A stretch of 64,000 bases of DNA from Mesostigma viride (lineage: Eukaryota; Streptophyta; Mesostigmatophyceae; Mesostigmatales; Mesostigmataceae), in NCBI GenBank assembly GCA_009746045.1, contig RPFO01000667.1:753221-817220 (forward strand), in the 5' to 3' direction. Positions 23,389 to 34,578 of the stretch are shown one piece after another. The stretch's first letter is position 1; the number at the start of each line of letters is the position of its first letter. A model generated the notes under the pieces. The model did no database searches, was not told the DNA's origin, and worked only from the letters and a program-made list of their open reading frames with translations. Both the position numbers and the translations under genes were made by a program.

Positions 23389-24033
23389 CTGCTTCAACAA
23401 CAGCACGAGCCGCTGCCGCTCCTCCTCCAGAAAGCTCAGCTGCTCCTTCATCCCGTCCACCTCCAGCTCCCGCAACCGCCGCTCCTCCGCGGTCTCTGTG
23501 CTGGCGGCCACACCCTCCCCCTCGCCCTCTCCTCCAATCGACGTTCCCTCTGATCGGTCTTCCGCTTTCTGGTCCGTTGGGCCGTCCATCTGGTCAAGTA
23601 GTTTTGTTTCCGACTTGTCTTCATCGGCGCGGATCCGTTTCAGCCTCCGGCCTTCCGGCGAGAAAGCGGCCCTGCTGGGCAGTGAGCCCTCAGGCTTATC
23701 TGGTCCCGTGGAGAGACTCTCAAGAGAGTTAGTGCCAGCCAGGTCATCCCGCCGGGAAAACGGGCCCGCCTCGCCGTCGTCCTCGACACGTTGCCCGTTG
23801 CGCGGTGACAGGTTGGGCGTCGGGGGGGAGGCAGCGTCGGCGGAGGGCTGCCGTTCCAAAAAACTGAAGTCCAGGCTCGGCTGCGATGCCACGGTGATCA
23901 CGCCGGCGGCCGCGTCCTCGCGCGCTTGCTGCGCCAGCTCCGCGATTTTCAGCTTACGCTTCAGCAACCCTTCCTTGAAGGCGCTCAAGGACAGCAAAGG
24001 GCCGGATGGAGGGAACACTCGAGCGGCAACCAT
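23389..24033 (-). CDS. Coiled-coil protein of unknown function, first coding exon
   Basis: The exon starts at ATG 24031-24033 and ends at a donor AAGCAG/GTGCGT (23389/23388), 215 codons. The N-terminus VAARVFPPSGPLLSLSAFKE and the helix LLKRKLKIAELAQQARED look conserved. A long polar, Ser/Asp/Glu-rich linker follows. A C-terminal coiled coil runs from TAEERRLRELE to LEEERQRLVLLLKQ, with heptad-like leucines. The clean donor and the sharp end of coding bias argue for a real exon. Later exons were not found. It is divergent from the RRM gene at 25177, with 1.14 kb between the two start codons. I do not recognise the family. Confidence 0.65.
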
Positions 24034-25176
24034 GTTCTTTGCCACGCTATGCGCAAAACTTCACGCTCGAGAGATATTCCCTTCAACAGAACATATATAT
24101 TCGCCCGCGTCCACTATAAACTCCAGCGTGCACCCCGGCCACGGCGGGGTGAATCGGCCATCACGAGATGAACGACGGTTTCCAAATGTAAGCCAAGCAA
24201 ATAAATGGCTCTTCTTACAGTCCCATCAGCCTACTTGGGCAGAGCACCAAGGCACTTCGCCAGACGCACTCATACAGAAAGCTGGCTAATACCCTATCGC
24301 ATGCATCATTAAGGTTGCTTCGGGGTTAGCATGAGAGAAGATGGATCATTAATCATCCTTGCCCTTGGAAAACGCACTTTGACCTTCCTCGCGATTTCTG
24401 AGGTCTCTTCTTTGGCGTTCTGCCTTGCGAAGCCGAGAATTTCATAGCTGTTCGTGACCATGGACGCAGTGTGTTCCGGCGTAAATTTTAAGAGCTCTTT
24501 CGCATAGAGAGCTGCGTACATACATACAGCGGCAAGCTACAGTACAGTAGCGTAAAAGAGACCTCCCCGTTAACAAGACGTTGCGAGCCCATCCAGCAGA
24601 GAGCCCGTCCTGTGAAAATTGTGCGGCATGGCACCTGCATTTCAGCCGTCAGCCGTCACCTGGGCTTTCGTGGTTCCCTCAGGGGTTTTTCAGGTCTTTC
24701 CCTGGGCTTGCTCGAAAATTCTTGCAGTGTTGCCAGGTGTTGCTCGGAATTCTTGCCATGTTGACGGCGGGCAGCAAAACTGGCGAGCCTTGTGCACTGT
24801 GAACTTGGCCAGTAAAGCTCCAGGACGTAGTCACCGCGACTTGAGAGCTCGGTCGGCCATTATTTAATTGCGAGTTTCAACTCACTTCAGAAAAGCGTTT
24901 CCTCAGAACGCACTGAGTGCTAAAAGGTGCCCATCTTGTTAGCGAGAATGCATGCAGCATGGGCGAATAGCGTGCCTATCTAGAACCCTCTCCAACTGCC
25001 TCAGCATACAGCAGCGGCAGTTCAAGTTTTTACGATGTGGTCTTTAAGGGTGCGCTTTACTTCAGCTTCTATGCGATTGAAGTGCGTAGGGTGTTGAACA
25101 TCCGCACACGCGCTTGAAATAAGCTAAATAACCAGGAGCATTACTTGGGCGGATATTTCTGTCTTATAGGGAATCG
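24034..25176. promoter_or_regulatory. Divergent intergenic region
   Basis: This separates the start codons of a minus-strand and a plus-strand gene, so it presumably carries both promoters and 5' UTRs. No specific motif can be supported. Confidence 0.4.
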
Positions 25177-26735
25177 ATGGCATCGGCCAAGACCACGCTG
25201 TACGTGGGTGGTCTTGAGGAGAGCGTAAAAGAAGCGGTTCTACACGCTGCTTTCATCCCTTTTGGCGAGATCAAGGACGTCAACATACCGCTCGATCAGA
25301 CAACTCAGAAGCACCGCGGCTTCGGGTTTGTCGAGTTCGTGGAAGCGTAAGTACTCCTTGTGCGCATCTCACCTCCTCCGGCTTCGCCACTCCTACAGTA
25401 CGGCCCTTGGTTCCGATCATGTTGCCCTGGGACTAAGGAACCCTACCCCCTTGGTTCCCCCAGGCAGTAGCAAAATTCTGCCCTGTGTTGTGGTAACATT
25501 CATTGCCAGGACTACGGTAGGGAACCCTACCCCCGAATCCTACCCCCTCACCAAGCCTGGTCCCTACGAACATTTCAGCCGCTGTTTAGTCGTACTTGGC
25601 GAGGACACGCTCGATTGCCTGCCGTCTGTTGCAAGGATCTGCACAATTGTAGCACAATATCATAACGCAAAAAACGTTTAGTTCCTATTTTGGGGGGTAG
25701 GGGGGTGGGGGAGGGGGGTGGGGGAGGAGGGGGGGACTGGGGTGGCTACGGTGTGATTATGATTAATCTAATGTTATTACTGATATGATACTACTGTACT
25801 AGTTTAAATTTTAAAGAGTAAGCTAGTGACCGTTGTTATGAACATTGATTCAGTTACTATATATAATATGATATAATGCATACGGGCGCTGACTGGAAGC
25901 GGTTCTAATTACTGTCGTTATGGATGCTAAGGCAATAACCCTTGGTGTCTACACTGTCCCACTACCCCCGCCCCTCGTTACGGATGCAAACATCCCTCTC
26001 GTTGCATGCGCCACTGAACGCTGATTCAGTTGTCGTTGTCACATGTGCCCATGGAGTTCCCCTGCCCATTGCGCCCATCTACTGCCCCGTGCCCATTGCG
26101 CCCATCTGCTGCCCCTGCTCTTTGTGCCCACTGCGCACGCGGCTCGACTGCCCCTGCCCATTGTTACGTGCGCCAGTAAGCACGGGATGGCTTTGCTAAT
26201 CTAACCCGCTGATGTTACGGATGCCAAAAGCATGTCTCTTGTTACGGACGCGGGCAGTGAGGACCTAGACGCGGCGGCAGTAACATTTAGTTGCTATAGG
26301 TTAATTTGATGGACAACATTTAATCGCTATGGGTTTTATTGCTTTCTGCTGCTGCCGTTGCGGGTGCTGGCCTTATCCCCCCTCATTGCGTGCGCCAGTG
26401 AGGATGCGGCGGCAGCGATGGACAACATGCACAACGCCGAGCTGTTCGGCCGCGTCCTCAAGGTGAACCTTGCGCAGCCGCTCAAGATTAAGGGGGGGGA
26501 GCAAGGGTGGGCCAGTCAGCCCGTGTGGGCCGACGCCGACACGTGGTTCGAGCGCCAGCAGCAAGAGGAGGAGATGGCGAAGCTCAAGGAGGAGCAGGAC
26601 GCGCTGGCGAGGAACGCGCCCAAGGGGGCCAGGAAGGCGCCGGGGGCTGGGGAGGAGGAGGAGGAGGAGGGGGTGGGCTCTGGGGGCCCGAACGCGATGG
26701 AGATGGCAGAAGCGGCGGCGCTGGCGGGGCAGTAG
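25177..26735 (+). CDS. PPIE-type RRM RNA-binding protein, two exons
   Basis: join(25177..25346, 26399..26735), 507 nt, 168 residues. Intron 1 (GTAAGT..CCAG) is 1,052 bp and splits an Ala codon. The RRM spans roughly residues 6-85, with RNP2 LYVGGL (8-13) and RNP1 RGFGFVEF (47-54). The second exon continues [26 protein letters not shown] and then the conserved [25 protein letters not shown]. This matches the N-terminal RRM of cyclophilin E (CyP33), a spliceosome-associated protein. The animal protein continues into a cyclophilin isomerase domain. Here the product ends in a Glu/Gly-rich tail, like the RRM-only relatives I recall from plants. The intron holds degenerate copies of the exon 2 edge. 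Confidence 0.88.
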
Positions 26736-26810
26736 CCGGAATAATAATTAGTCGTAGCTGGAATAATGACCAAGTCTGCAACATTTTCGCGATCCAACCC
26801 CCTTTAAAAG

Positions 26811-26985
26811 GGGGCTGCCTGGCCAAGCCGTAGTATACTGTACTAGACCCATTGGTCACTATACTGGTCACTACAGTGCTAAAAAGGGGGGTGCCTTGCG
26901 AAGCCGTAGTATACTGTACTAGACCCATTGGTCACTATACTGGTCACTACAGTGCTAAAAAGGGGGTTGCCTTGCGAAGCCGTAG
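26811..26985. repeat. Tandem repeat of about 79 bp, 2.2 copies
   Basis: The unit begins GCCTTGCGAAGCCGTAGTAT and includes GGTCACTATACTGGTCACTA. It lies directly downstream of the RRM gene. Confidence 0.9.
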
Positions 26986-26999
26986 TAGGGCTTGACGAT

Positions 27000-27642
27000 G
27001 GGTTGTGTTGGGTGCTCTAGGCAATTGTGACATGGATTCATTCATTCACTCGTTTGTGTGGCTCCGTTGGATGAGTCCCCGGGTACAAACTGCATCAATG
27101 AGACCGAACCAGCGCAGGCCAGAAATCTGGTGCATGTTTGAATACATACTTTCATCCCTGACTCACACATGGTGGTTGGGCCAGAAAGCTGGTGAACAAC
27201 AAGGAGATGACACCACATATGAATTGGGTCAATTGGAACTTCGAGATTTCAGGCAGTTGCTTTTGTCCAATGGAGGTTGATGGTTGATCAAGGCTGACGT
27301 GTGGGATTTTGAGGGAGACAAGCAAATGTTGGGTGCATGACATGGTTGTAAAGTACGGTTCAAAAGCCTAGTCCCATTTGACACTTTGCCAGCGTTGGTT
27401 GTCTCACTCGTCAAGGTACCCACAATTTAAAAAAAAAAATTAAATTATAACATGCCTACCCACAATTGGTATCTAGTAACTAATAATCAATGTTATAAGC
27501 AATTGGAACGCAGTCACGCGTGGACCGATACTAAAAGAGCCTCGACCCCAGAAGGACTCTACACGGCAACGAGAAGGAGGCCGGAAGGGCGCCCTAGCTT
27601 CTCTCACAGCCTCGATCAATTTACGGGCCGGACGGCACCTAT
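27000..27642. other. Repeat debris between the RRM gene and the retroelement nest
   Basis: Family G partial copies lie at 27088-27140 and 27385-27410. A segment at 27535-27600 (CGCCCTAGCTTCTCTCAC) resembles 50165-50195 in the C-type LINE 3' region. No gene is visible. Confidence 0.45.
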
Positions 27643-27840
27643 TAATTAATTAATTAATTAAACTCGTGCTCCCGTTGGGGAGTCACGGAGCACCGAAGTG
27701 CTTTTAATCCCTGTGTGTGCACAACAGGAGAAAGGGCAGAGACCCCCAGTCTCCTTCATGCCAAAGGCATGCCACAGCTGCATTCGGGCACGCTAGCTAA
27801 ACGGACACGCTAACGATCCGGCAATCTGTGGGTGCAATAA
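27643..27840 (-). repeat. F1 short retroelement, longer copy
   Basis: An ATTAATTAATTA tail, then CTCCCGTTGGGGAGTCACGGAGCAC, then a GCAC-CGAA-GTGC-type hairpin, then a body shared with 28640-28770 and 33420-33620 (AAAGGGCAGAGACCCCC). Confidence 0.75.
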
Positions 27841-28069
27841 GACCCATGTGAGCATGACATAACATGGAGCGTGGGCGAGTAAACTGATCAGAGCCAAGAC
27901 GTAGCATGGCTGTACAACAAGGACTAAGCTAAGGCTACATGGCTGGTTGTGTACCGTGCGTTAGCGGTGCACGTGACTAGGTATGTTGGCACGGCTAGGC
28001 AAACGTTCTAAGCATGGCTGCCATGGCGGCAGTGACAACCAATGGATACAAGCTAGGGCTATTAGCTAG

Positions 28070-28260
28070 TCTAGCCCGCGGGGGGCGTCCACATCTTGTG
28101 GTTGATCATCAGGTCCCCGCCCCTCCAGTACACCTTGGGCTTCTGGGGGTCCTGCTTGTGGCGGAGGTACTCCGGCCACAGGTCGCGTCGCTGCTGCTGC
28201 TGAGCGGGGGTCAGGTCGTCGTCCAGCGTCCAGGTGAGGTCGTGCAACCGCTCGGCACCT
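28070..28260 (-). pseudogene. Divergent LINE ORF1 C-terminal fragment (D6)
   Basis: The minus strand encodes a TLDDDLTPAQQQQRRDLWPEY segment followed by PKVYWRGG. It is clearly related to the ORF1 C-terminus at 32750-32930 but belongs to a different subfamily. Confidence 0.7.
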
Positions 28261-28639
28261 ATTACTAGAGTGGTCGCCTCGGCTCCCCCCGGGAGCTCGC
28301 CTCACCATCGGTGCATCGCCTGAGCCCAAGCTGGGGCAGCCGCCATGAAGAACCCAGCTGGAATGAGTCCAACTTTGACGTCAACTGGCCCGGCGATTTT
28401 CAAAAGCTCCCAATCATGCACACTCTTGGAGCACGTAGTTTATGGGTCGTACGCCTCGCTTCTTAAACTGTGAAAGCACTTCTGCCTCCGCAAGGGTGGC
28501 GAAGGGTTCTCCTTTCCTTCGGCTGAACGCCTGCATAGCTACTCTCGCCCCTGCCTTCAAGCTGCGCCCTCTGCTCCCTCCGGCTCAGGCGCTCCTCTGA
28601 CAAGCTCTGGGCTCCCCACCCCCACACAATTAATCAATT

Positions 28640-28770
28640 CATTAAACTCTTGCTCCCGTTGGGGAGTCACGGAGCACCGGAGTGCCTTTAATCCCTGTAT
28701 GTGCACAACAGAAAGATAAGGCAGAGACCCCCTTTCTCCTCCATATGCCAGAGGCATGCCACAACATACA
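28640..28770 (-). repeat. F1 short retroelement
   Basis: An ATTCATTAA tail, the CTCCCGTTGGGGAG hairpin, then the body shared with the 27643 and 33420 copies. Confidence 0.7.
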
Positions 28771-28774
28771 TAAT

Positions 28775-29085
28775 TGACATTAAAATTAAATTAAATTAAA
28801 TTATAACATGTCTCCGTTGGGAGATCATGTAGCACATATTCCAGGTTGGATGGGTGGTGTGGAGGAAGCCGCGTAATCGAACTAACCTAACTCTAAGCTA
28901 TATCTAGTCTAGAAAAGCCTATCTACGCTACTCATCAAAACGGCTCCTCCGTTTGGGGGGAGGCGGCTTGCCCACAGGGGCTGGCGTGTGCGCCTTGACA
29001 ATCTTCTTCCACCGCGTCTTGTCTTGCATGGCAGTCCAAAGACGGGAGAGAGAGTGGATGCGGTACTCAAACTGGGCTGGCATAA
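28775..29085 (-). pseudogene. LINE C2 3'-end fragment
   Basis: Matches 12965-13250: an AAATTAAATT tail, the CTCCGTTGGGAG hairpin, then the C-terminus of the LINE ORF2. It is cut off at about 29085, where an A-type element fragment begins. Confidence 0.75.
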
Positions 29086-29099
29086 TTGACATGCAGCAA

Positions 29100-29845
29100 C
29101 ATAATTGACGTGAAGGTGGACGTGAAGGGGCCGCCCTCTACTCACCCAACCGGCCACCGCCCCGACATTACCGTGCTTGAAGTTACGATGGGCAGGGTTG
29201 CCACCTGCTCATCGATGTCTCCGTGGCTCCGCCGCTCTCTGGTCGCCACATCCTCGATCCGGGCGTCTGTGGATGCCATGCAGCGCTGCAGCCGCTGTGG
29301 CTGAGCACGACAAGTTTTCCTCCTACGGCAATGGGGGGCCCCACCGGGTCATCCCCTTTGTCCTAGGAGGAGTTCGGGGCCATGGGCCCCAAGACGGCGG
29401 AGTTTTTCCACGAGCATGCTGCCAGCGCCGTGAAGACCGCAGGCCTCGACCTCGAGGGTCAGACCGCCCGGGCGGTCGTGGTCTGCCCGCACGTACGTGG
29501 TCCTCGTATGAGTATTGGCGGCAGCGCCTGTCACTCGCCCTCACTCGCATGCGTGGCTGATGTGTTATTCCGCCGCACCCGGGCCGACTTAATGTGTTGC
29601 GACCCAGGCGGTCTAGATCCCTCCCAGGCCTGCATGGTGGGCCGGCGGCGATGTTGTTGCATGCGTACGTGTCGTAGTTTAATTTGTGATGTAGTTAGTT
29701 GTACCTTGTGCAGCTGGCGTGATCCTTGGATGTCCGTGTCAGATTACTATTAATTTCTTCACCTGGGGTTCTTCTTCTTTTCGGGTTTTTCCTTATGTTA
29801 CATGCCAATCTCACCTCTGTAATTTATCATTCTCAATGAATATGT
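29100..29845 (+). pseudogene. A-type RLE retroelement 3' fragment
   Basis: Colinear with 55335-55990 of the intact A element, starting in the endonuclease domain. The frame is destroyed, largely by palindromic insertions: CCGGCC at 29150-29155, GTACGT at 29493-29498, TGCATG at 29658-29663, GTACGT at 29665-29670, TTAATT at 29679-29684, and a perfect 16-bp palindrome at 29462-29477. It ends with the family 3' terminus CATTCTCAATGAATAT. Confidence 0.85.
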
Positions 29846-30788
29846 ATGCGCGTTCAAGTAGTACTAAGCTGGCCATGCGCTTTGCCCATGCAGAGAGCCA
29901 CTCTCTGCTGCATGAGAGGCCATGCCCTTAGTAGCCATATATTTGCTCAGCCATTATCATCAGGACCACAGGCTTGAGCACCACACCACCTCCACCACCT
30001 CGATCCACCATCGCGGCACAGCTCATGCATGCAAGCAACAATTAAGCCCTCGACCTCTGCGAGGAGGCCGACCGCACCGGCCCAGCGCAGCCACAATGTC
30101 ATCGTCAAGCACTTCGACCAGCCGGCAGATGATGAGACCTCGATCGACGACTCTTCTCACGCGACATTCTTGCCCCCATGCACATCACTGGTGAGCTGCG
30201 GATGTCGGCTGCCCGCCTTCCCCGCGCGCGGGGTAAGGCGGCTGGCCCGGCTCCCCTGCTCCTCACCTTCAAGTACATGGCGGACTAGCTGTTGTTTCTT
30301 AAAAACCGCAAGAAGCTCTCGATCGGGACTCGCTACACGCTAGACGACGATCGCCTGACCCTGGCCCACTGCATGAGCAACAACGGCGACGCGAGCTATG
30401 GCCGACCTACCGCCTCCAGCTCCGCCACAGCGCAGGGGGGAAACCGGTATACTGGCGGGGGGACGTCATCCACGTCGATCACAAGCCCTGGCAGGCACCC
30501 CCTGCCATGCACCCCAGTCTAGGGCCGGAATATAGCAGTAGTGTAGATTAGTAAGGCTTAGCCTACCACGCGGCCCACGCGCATGTGCGGCGCCCATAAT
30601 TAATGGATGATGCATTAAGAATTCAGCCACGCCCTGCCTATATAATGGGCCCCCCATGGATGATGCATTAAGAATTTAGCTCAGCCCTGCCTATACAGAG
30701 AGCCACTCTCTGGTGAGAAGCCATGCCCTAGCTAGCGGCCTTTGTATAGCCATGATGATCTTCGATCCACCCCATGACGGGCCTTAAT

Positions 30789-30875
30789 TTTCTGATCAGG
30801 CACTCCGCAAAGGTGAAAACCTTTGCGTTCAGTGCCGGGCCGCGGAAAACGCGGAAAACGCGATCTGCAAGTGCC
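30789..30875 (-). mobile_element. SINE-like insertion, minus orientation
   Basis: About 80 bp that is a near-identical reverse complement of 31075-31156 (two differences). It is flanked by GGGCCTTAAT at 30779-30788 and 30876-30885, a likely target duplication. It lacks the tRNA-like head. Confidence 0.7.
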
Positions 30876-31041
30876 GGGCCTTAATGATCACGCTCTGAGA
30901 GATCATGGTGGTGCAGGTGCCCTTGGTGCACCTAGAGCAAGTGTCGTTCATACATCCCCACCCTTGCAGGAAGTAGCCCAGAAGCATGTATTAAAAGCCA
31001 TATGCCCCCTGACTCCGGGATATGTGCTATACATATTCTCC

Positions 31042-31156
31042 AGGAGGTCCCCAGTTCGATTCCGGTCGGATTCATTTGCAGATCGCGTTTTTCCGCGTTT
31101 TCCGCGGCCCGGCACTGAACGCAAAGGTTTTCACCTTTGCGGAGTGTCTGATCAGA
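31042..31156 (+). mobile_element. SINE-like insertion with B-box-like head
   Basis: 115 bp flanked by ATATTCTCC at 31033-31041 and 31157-31165. It starts with AGTTCGATTCCGG, which resembles a tRNA T-arm (a B box) with one stem mismatch, and ends in CTGATCAGA without a poly(A) tail. This is consistent with a tRNA-derived SINE that is itself 5'-truncated. Confidence 0.7.
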
Positions 31157-31384
31157 ATATTCTCCCATGGATTGCAACGGAGTTATGTTCCTAAATAACT
31201 ATCATCAGTTCCACCCCGGCCATACCAGCTGCCTCGATCTTTTGGTATGATACATCATGACATGGTGCAGGTGCACGTACCTTGTGCACACATAGTATAG
31301 ATCTATGGCAGAGCTCTTACACATATTCCGGCCCCGGCATATGACTACAGGTTGTAGCCCAGAAGGTATATAAAAAACCATATG

Positions 31385-33398
31385 CCCACGAGCCACGAGC
31401 CACGAGGTAGCCATGGCTGTCGGAGCTCATAACTTTCACGTTTGAGCCCCGAATTCAGCTGTGAATATCACAATCGCTTCGTCTTTCTTAGACGCACATG
31501 CTGATATAATTTTCCAAAGCTATAACGCACTATATGGCGAATAAACGCGCCTCGACGCAACGCAGCCTGGCGGCTGCGCTCGGCAATGAAAATACGTCTG
31601 CAGCTCCGGCTGCAGCTTCGCCATCAGGGCCGGAAGGCAGTGCTGCCACTAGTCGCGCACTGGTGGTCGTCCAGCACCCTCCCGGGCTTCCTGCCTCGCC
31701 TTCAGCCTCGCCTGAGCCAAAACGCAGCCGCCCAGCCGAACCGAGCTGGTCTGAGCGCGATTTTGACGTCGACAGGCTCTTTACCACCTTCGACGTCAAC
31801 AGGCCTGCCTTTTTCGACATGCCACCCATCAAGATACTGGAGCTCGTGTTTTACGGGTCACACGCCTCACTGCTGGCCCTGTGCCAGCAACTCAATTACA
31901 ACACCCAGTTTTTTCGCAACGGAGTTGACGGCCGGTTTTCCCACCGCGTCTCAGACCGCCCAGTCGACACCAACCTGGCCGGCTGGTCTCGCCCCCGCCT
32001 TCAGCTCGCAGCTCTCTTTACCCTCACTAAGCGCTCGGCCGAGGACCTTCTGCACCCCGCCCCCATTACCGAATCCACCTTCGTCCACCACCTCCACGCC
32101 GCCCTCTCACAGCACGTGACGCCCATTGCTGCAGATGTGGCGGCACTTGGCGGCACGCTGGCTGCTGAGCTCCCCACCATCCCCACCGCCACCGCCGCCC
32201 TCCTCGCCTCCACCCCCCCCCTCCCTCCGCCTCCACCGACTCCATCACCGCCCAGCTCCGCGACATCGACCAGCGTCTTAAGGACAACGCCATTGCTATC
32301 GAGGTTCTGCAGAACACCGCAGGCCTCACCGCCCAGGCGGTGAAGGACATTGCCGCCAAGCCAGCCCCGGCTGGCCTGGCTGGCGATGCTCCTCCCATCA
32401 CCACCTGGGCGGACATGCTTAAGCAACACACCACCTCCACCACCTCCGCCGTCGCAGCCCAGCTTCAACGGCAGACGCTTGACCTCCGCGAGGAGGCCGA
32501 GCTCGCCAAGCGCAGCCTCAACGTCATTGTCAAGAATCTCAAGATGGAGGAAGGTGAGAATTCCGAGAAGCTTGCGCGAGAGAGAAATCCTTGATCGCAT
32601 GGGCCTTACTGGTGAGATCGAGCTGGCCGCCCACCGCCTTCCCCGCGCGCGGGGTAAGGCAGGGCCGCCCCCGCTCCTTCTCACCTTTAAGACCCCGGCG
32701 GACAAGATTTCTTTTCTCAGACGCCGCAAGCGGCTCGAGAAGACTCTCTTCACCCTTGATGACGACTTGACCCTGGCGCAGCAACAACGGCGACGGGAGC
32801 TATGGCCGACCTACCTCCAGCTCCGGCAGACCAAGGCGGGGCAGCCGGTGTACTGGAAGGGGGCGGCCATCTACGTCGGCCACAAGCCCTGGCAGGCGAC
32901 CCCCGCGGCCCCAGCGACTCCAGACGCCCCAGCTTAGGGGAATACAGCAGTAGTAGTGTAGAATAGATAGACCGTGGCCATGTACATGTACGCCTCCTAG
33001 AGGCCCTATTCCAGCTAAGCCACGCGCTTTATGTAATCATGTACATGTGTGCCTATGATGAGCCACACTCCAGACGATGCCTAGTTTTATTTAGTAATGC
33101 TGTGCCATGGATGCAGAGAGCTGCTCTCTGCTGAGATGCCACGCTCTAGTTTTTGTATAGCCATGATGATCTTCCCCCTCACAGGCATGCTCCCCCCTTA
33201 CCCGGGCATAGCGTGATAGACCATGAGGGTGCGGGTGCCCTGGTGCACCTAGAGCAGGGGTAGCTTACATTCCCACCCTTGCATGAAGTAGCCTAGAATG
33301 TATTAAAAGCCATATGCCCCTTCTCAGGGCTATGTGCTACATCTACTCCCAACGGAGTGATGTTGATAATTAATTAATTAATTAATATGCCCCCTCTC
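31385..33398 (+). mobile_element. ORF1-only LINE derivative, most complete copy (D5)
   Basis: The 5' leader with CACGAGCCACGAGCCACGAGG repeats starts near 31390 and is shared with the copy at 45650-45800. ORF1 begins at ATG 31534: an Ala/Pro-rich N-terminus, a helix with AALSQHVTPIAADVAALGG and AQLRDIDQRLKDNA heptads, then LNVIVKNLKMEEGEN, the LLTFKTPADK strand region and LFTLDDDLTLAQQQRRRELWPTY, a layout like L1 ORF1p (coiled coil, RRM, C-terminal domain). Two frameshifts, one in a C-run near 32210 and one near 32570, interrupt it. Only about 460 bp of 3' UTR separate the ORF from the hairpin and the ATTAATTAATTA tail (33364-33393), so there is no ORF2. Confidence 0.8.
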
Positions 33399-33404
33399 AG
33401 CAGG

Positions 33405-33640
33405 GATATTAATTAGTTAATTGATTATAAATAAACTCGTGCTCCCGTTGGGGAGTCACGGAGCACCGGAGTGCTTTAATTTAATCCCTGGATGTCATGC
33501 CCAACAGGAAGAAAGGGCAGAGACCCCCTTTCTCCTTCATGCCAGTGGCTTGCCACAGGCGCAGCAATCGCGGGACACGATAGACGATCCGGCAAGTTCT
33601 GTGGATGCAAGATAAGACCCTCAGCCTGGATATAGTATAA
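33405..33640 (-). repeat. F1 short retroelement
   Basis: A TTAATTGATTATAAATAAA tail, the CTCCCGTTGGGGAG hairpin, and the body shared with the copies at 27643 and 28640. Confidence 0.7.
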
Positions 33641-33699
33641 AGCACGAGACAAATATTCCTGGACGCATGCATGCATGGCGATATGTATTAAAAATTATA

Positions 33700-34215
33700 A
33701 GTCATCAGAGTGAAGGCACGTGCCCAATTAAACATAAACAAAGCCAACGCTAATCAACAAGAGATACCGCACACAAAAAAATAACTACAGCCGCGGCATG
33801 CCGGACACTCCACACCGCGGAATGAAGTAAAACAGCCTAATGACCGTGCTAGCTGCGCTGCAAAGTCAGCCCGCGTGCGGCGGAGCAAGATAGATATCAG
33901 CTCCTGCTGTCTCCTTGATATCAGCGGCATAGCCCGGGGAAGCGCTACCAAAAGGCGTTGGCGCCAGTACGACGTCCCGAGGTACGTCCGCGCCCGTCCG
34001 GGCCAAGCGGCCCGCTGGCCCTCCAGGTCCAGGCGGTCCTCGATCCGGAGCCGGCAGCACTCGATCCTTATAAAGAAGCCGGCGGTCAGGGTCCCCATGG
34101 CCCTGAACTTCTCCAAGACAAAGGGCACCACACGGTGGTGCCCAACGTCGCCATAGGCCGTCAGCTTAATTGGCCCGCTCAGCTAGCCCGATCCGCCGTG
34201 TAGCCCGCCGCCTGG
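33700..34215 (-). pseudogene. B-type RLE retroelement C-terminal fragment
   Basis: The minus strand matches the end of the B ORF (VPFVLEKF, RLDLEGQRAAW, SYWRQRL, LLRRTRADFA) at 56133-56400. It carries GTACGT (33982-33987) and TCGATC (34061-34066) insertions relative to that copy. Confidence 0.8.
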
Positions 34216-34224
34216 GATGCATGC

Positions 34225-34578
34225 CAATTAATTAATTAATTAACTATAGGAACATAACTCCGTTGGGAGTACATGTAGCACATATATCCCTGAGAAGGGG
34301 CATATGGCTTTTAATACATTCTGGGCTACTTCCTGCACTTAGGGTGGGAATGTAAGCTACCCTTGCTCTAGGTGCACCAGGGCACCTGCATGCCCTCATG
34401 ATCTATCACGCTATGCCCAGCGAAGGGGGAGCATGTCATGTACGTGCATGGGGAAGATCATCATGGCTATATACAAGAGCTAGGGCATGGCTTCTCAACA
34501 GAGAGCATCTCTCTGCATAGACAGTATAGCATGGCTAAATTCTTAATGCAAAATCCATGGGGGTCCCATAATAGGCAT
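34225..34578 (-). pseudogene. ORF1-only LINE derivative D2, 3' part
   Basis: TTAATTAATTAA tail, the ACTCCGTTGGGAGT hairpin (34258-34271), then 3' UTR. The element is interrupted at 34578 by the Copia element and resumes at 42228-42870. Confidence 0.8.

Larger units (their letters stand above)
29940..31200 (+). pseudogene. ORF1-only LINE derivative, copy D4
   Basis: ORF1 C-terminal remnants (29985-30520) are followed by the family 3' UTR and the end hairpin at about 31173-31190. The UTR is interrupted by two short SINE-like insertions. Palindromic insertions include CATGCATGCA (30024-30033), AATTAA (30040-30045) and TCGATC (30319-30324). Non-functional. Confidence 0.8.

Noticed and set aside
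31043-31085. A tRNA gene suggested by GTTCGATTCCGG
   Set aside because: No acceptor, D or anticodon arm can be built; the T-stem has a mismatch and the unit has its own target duplication.
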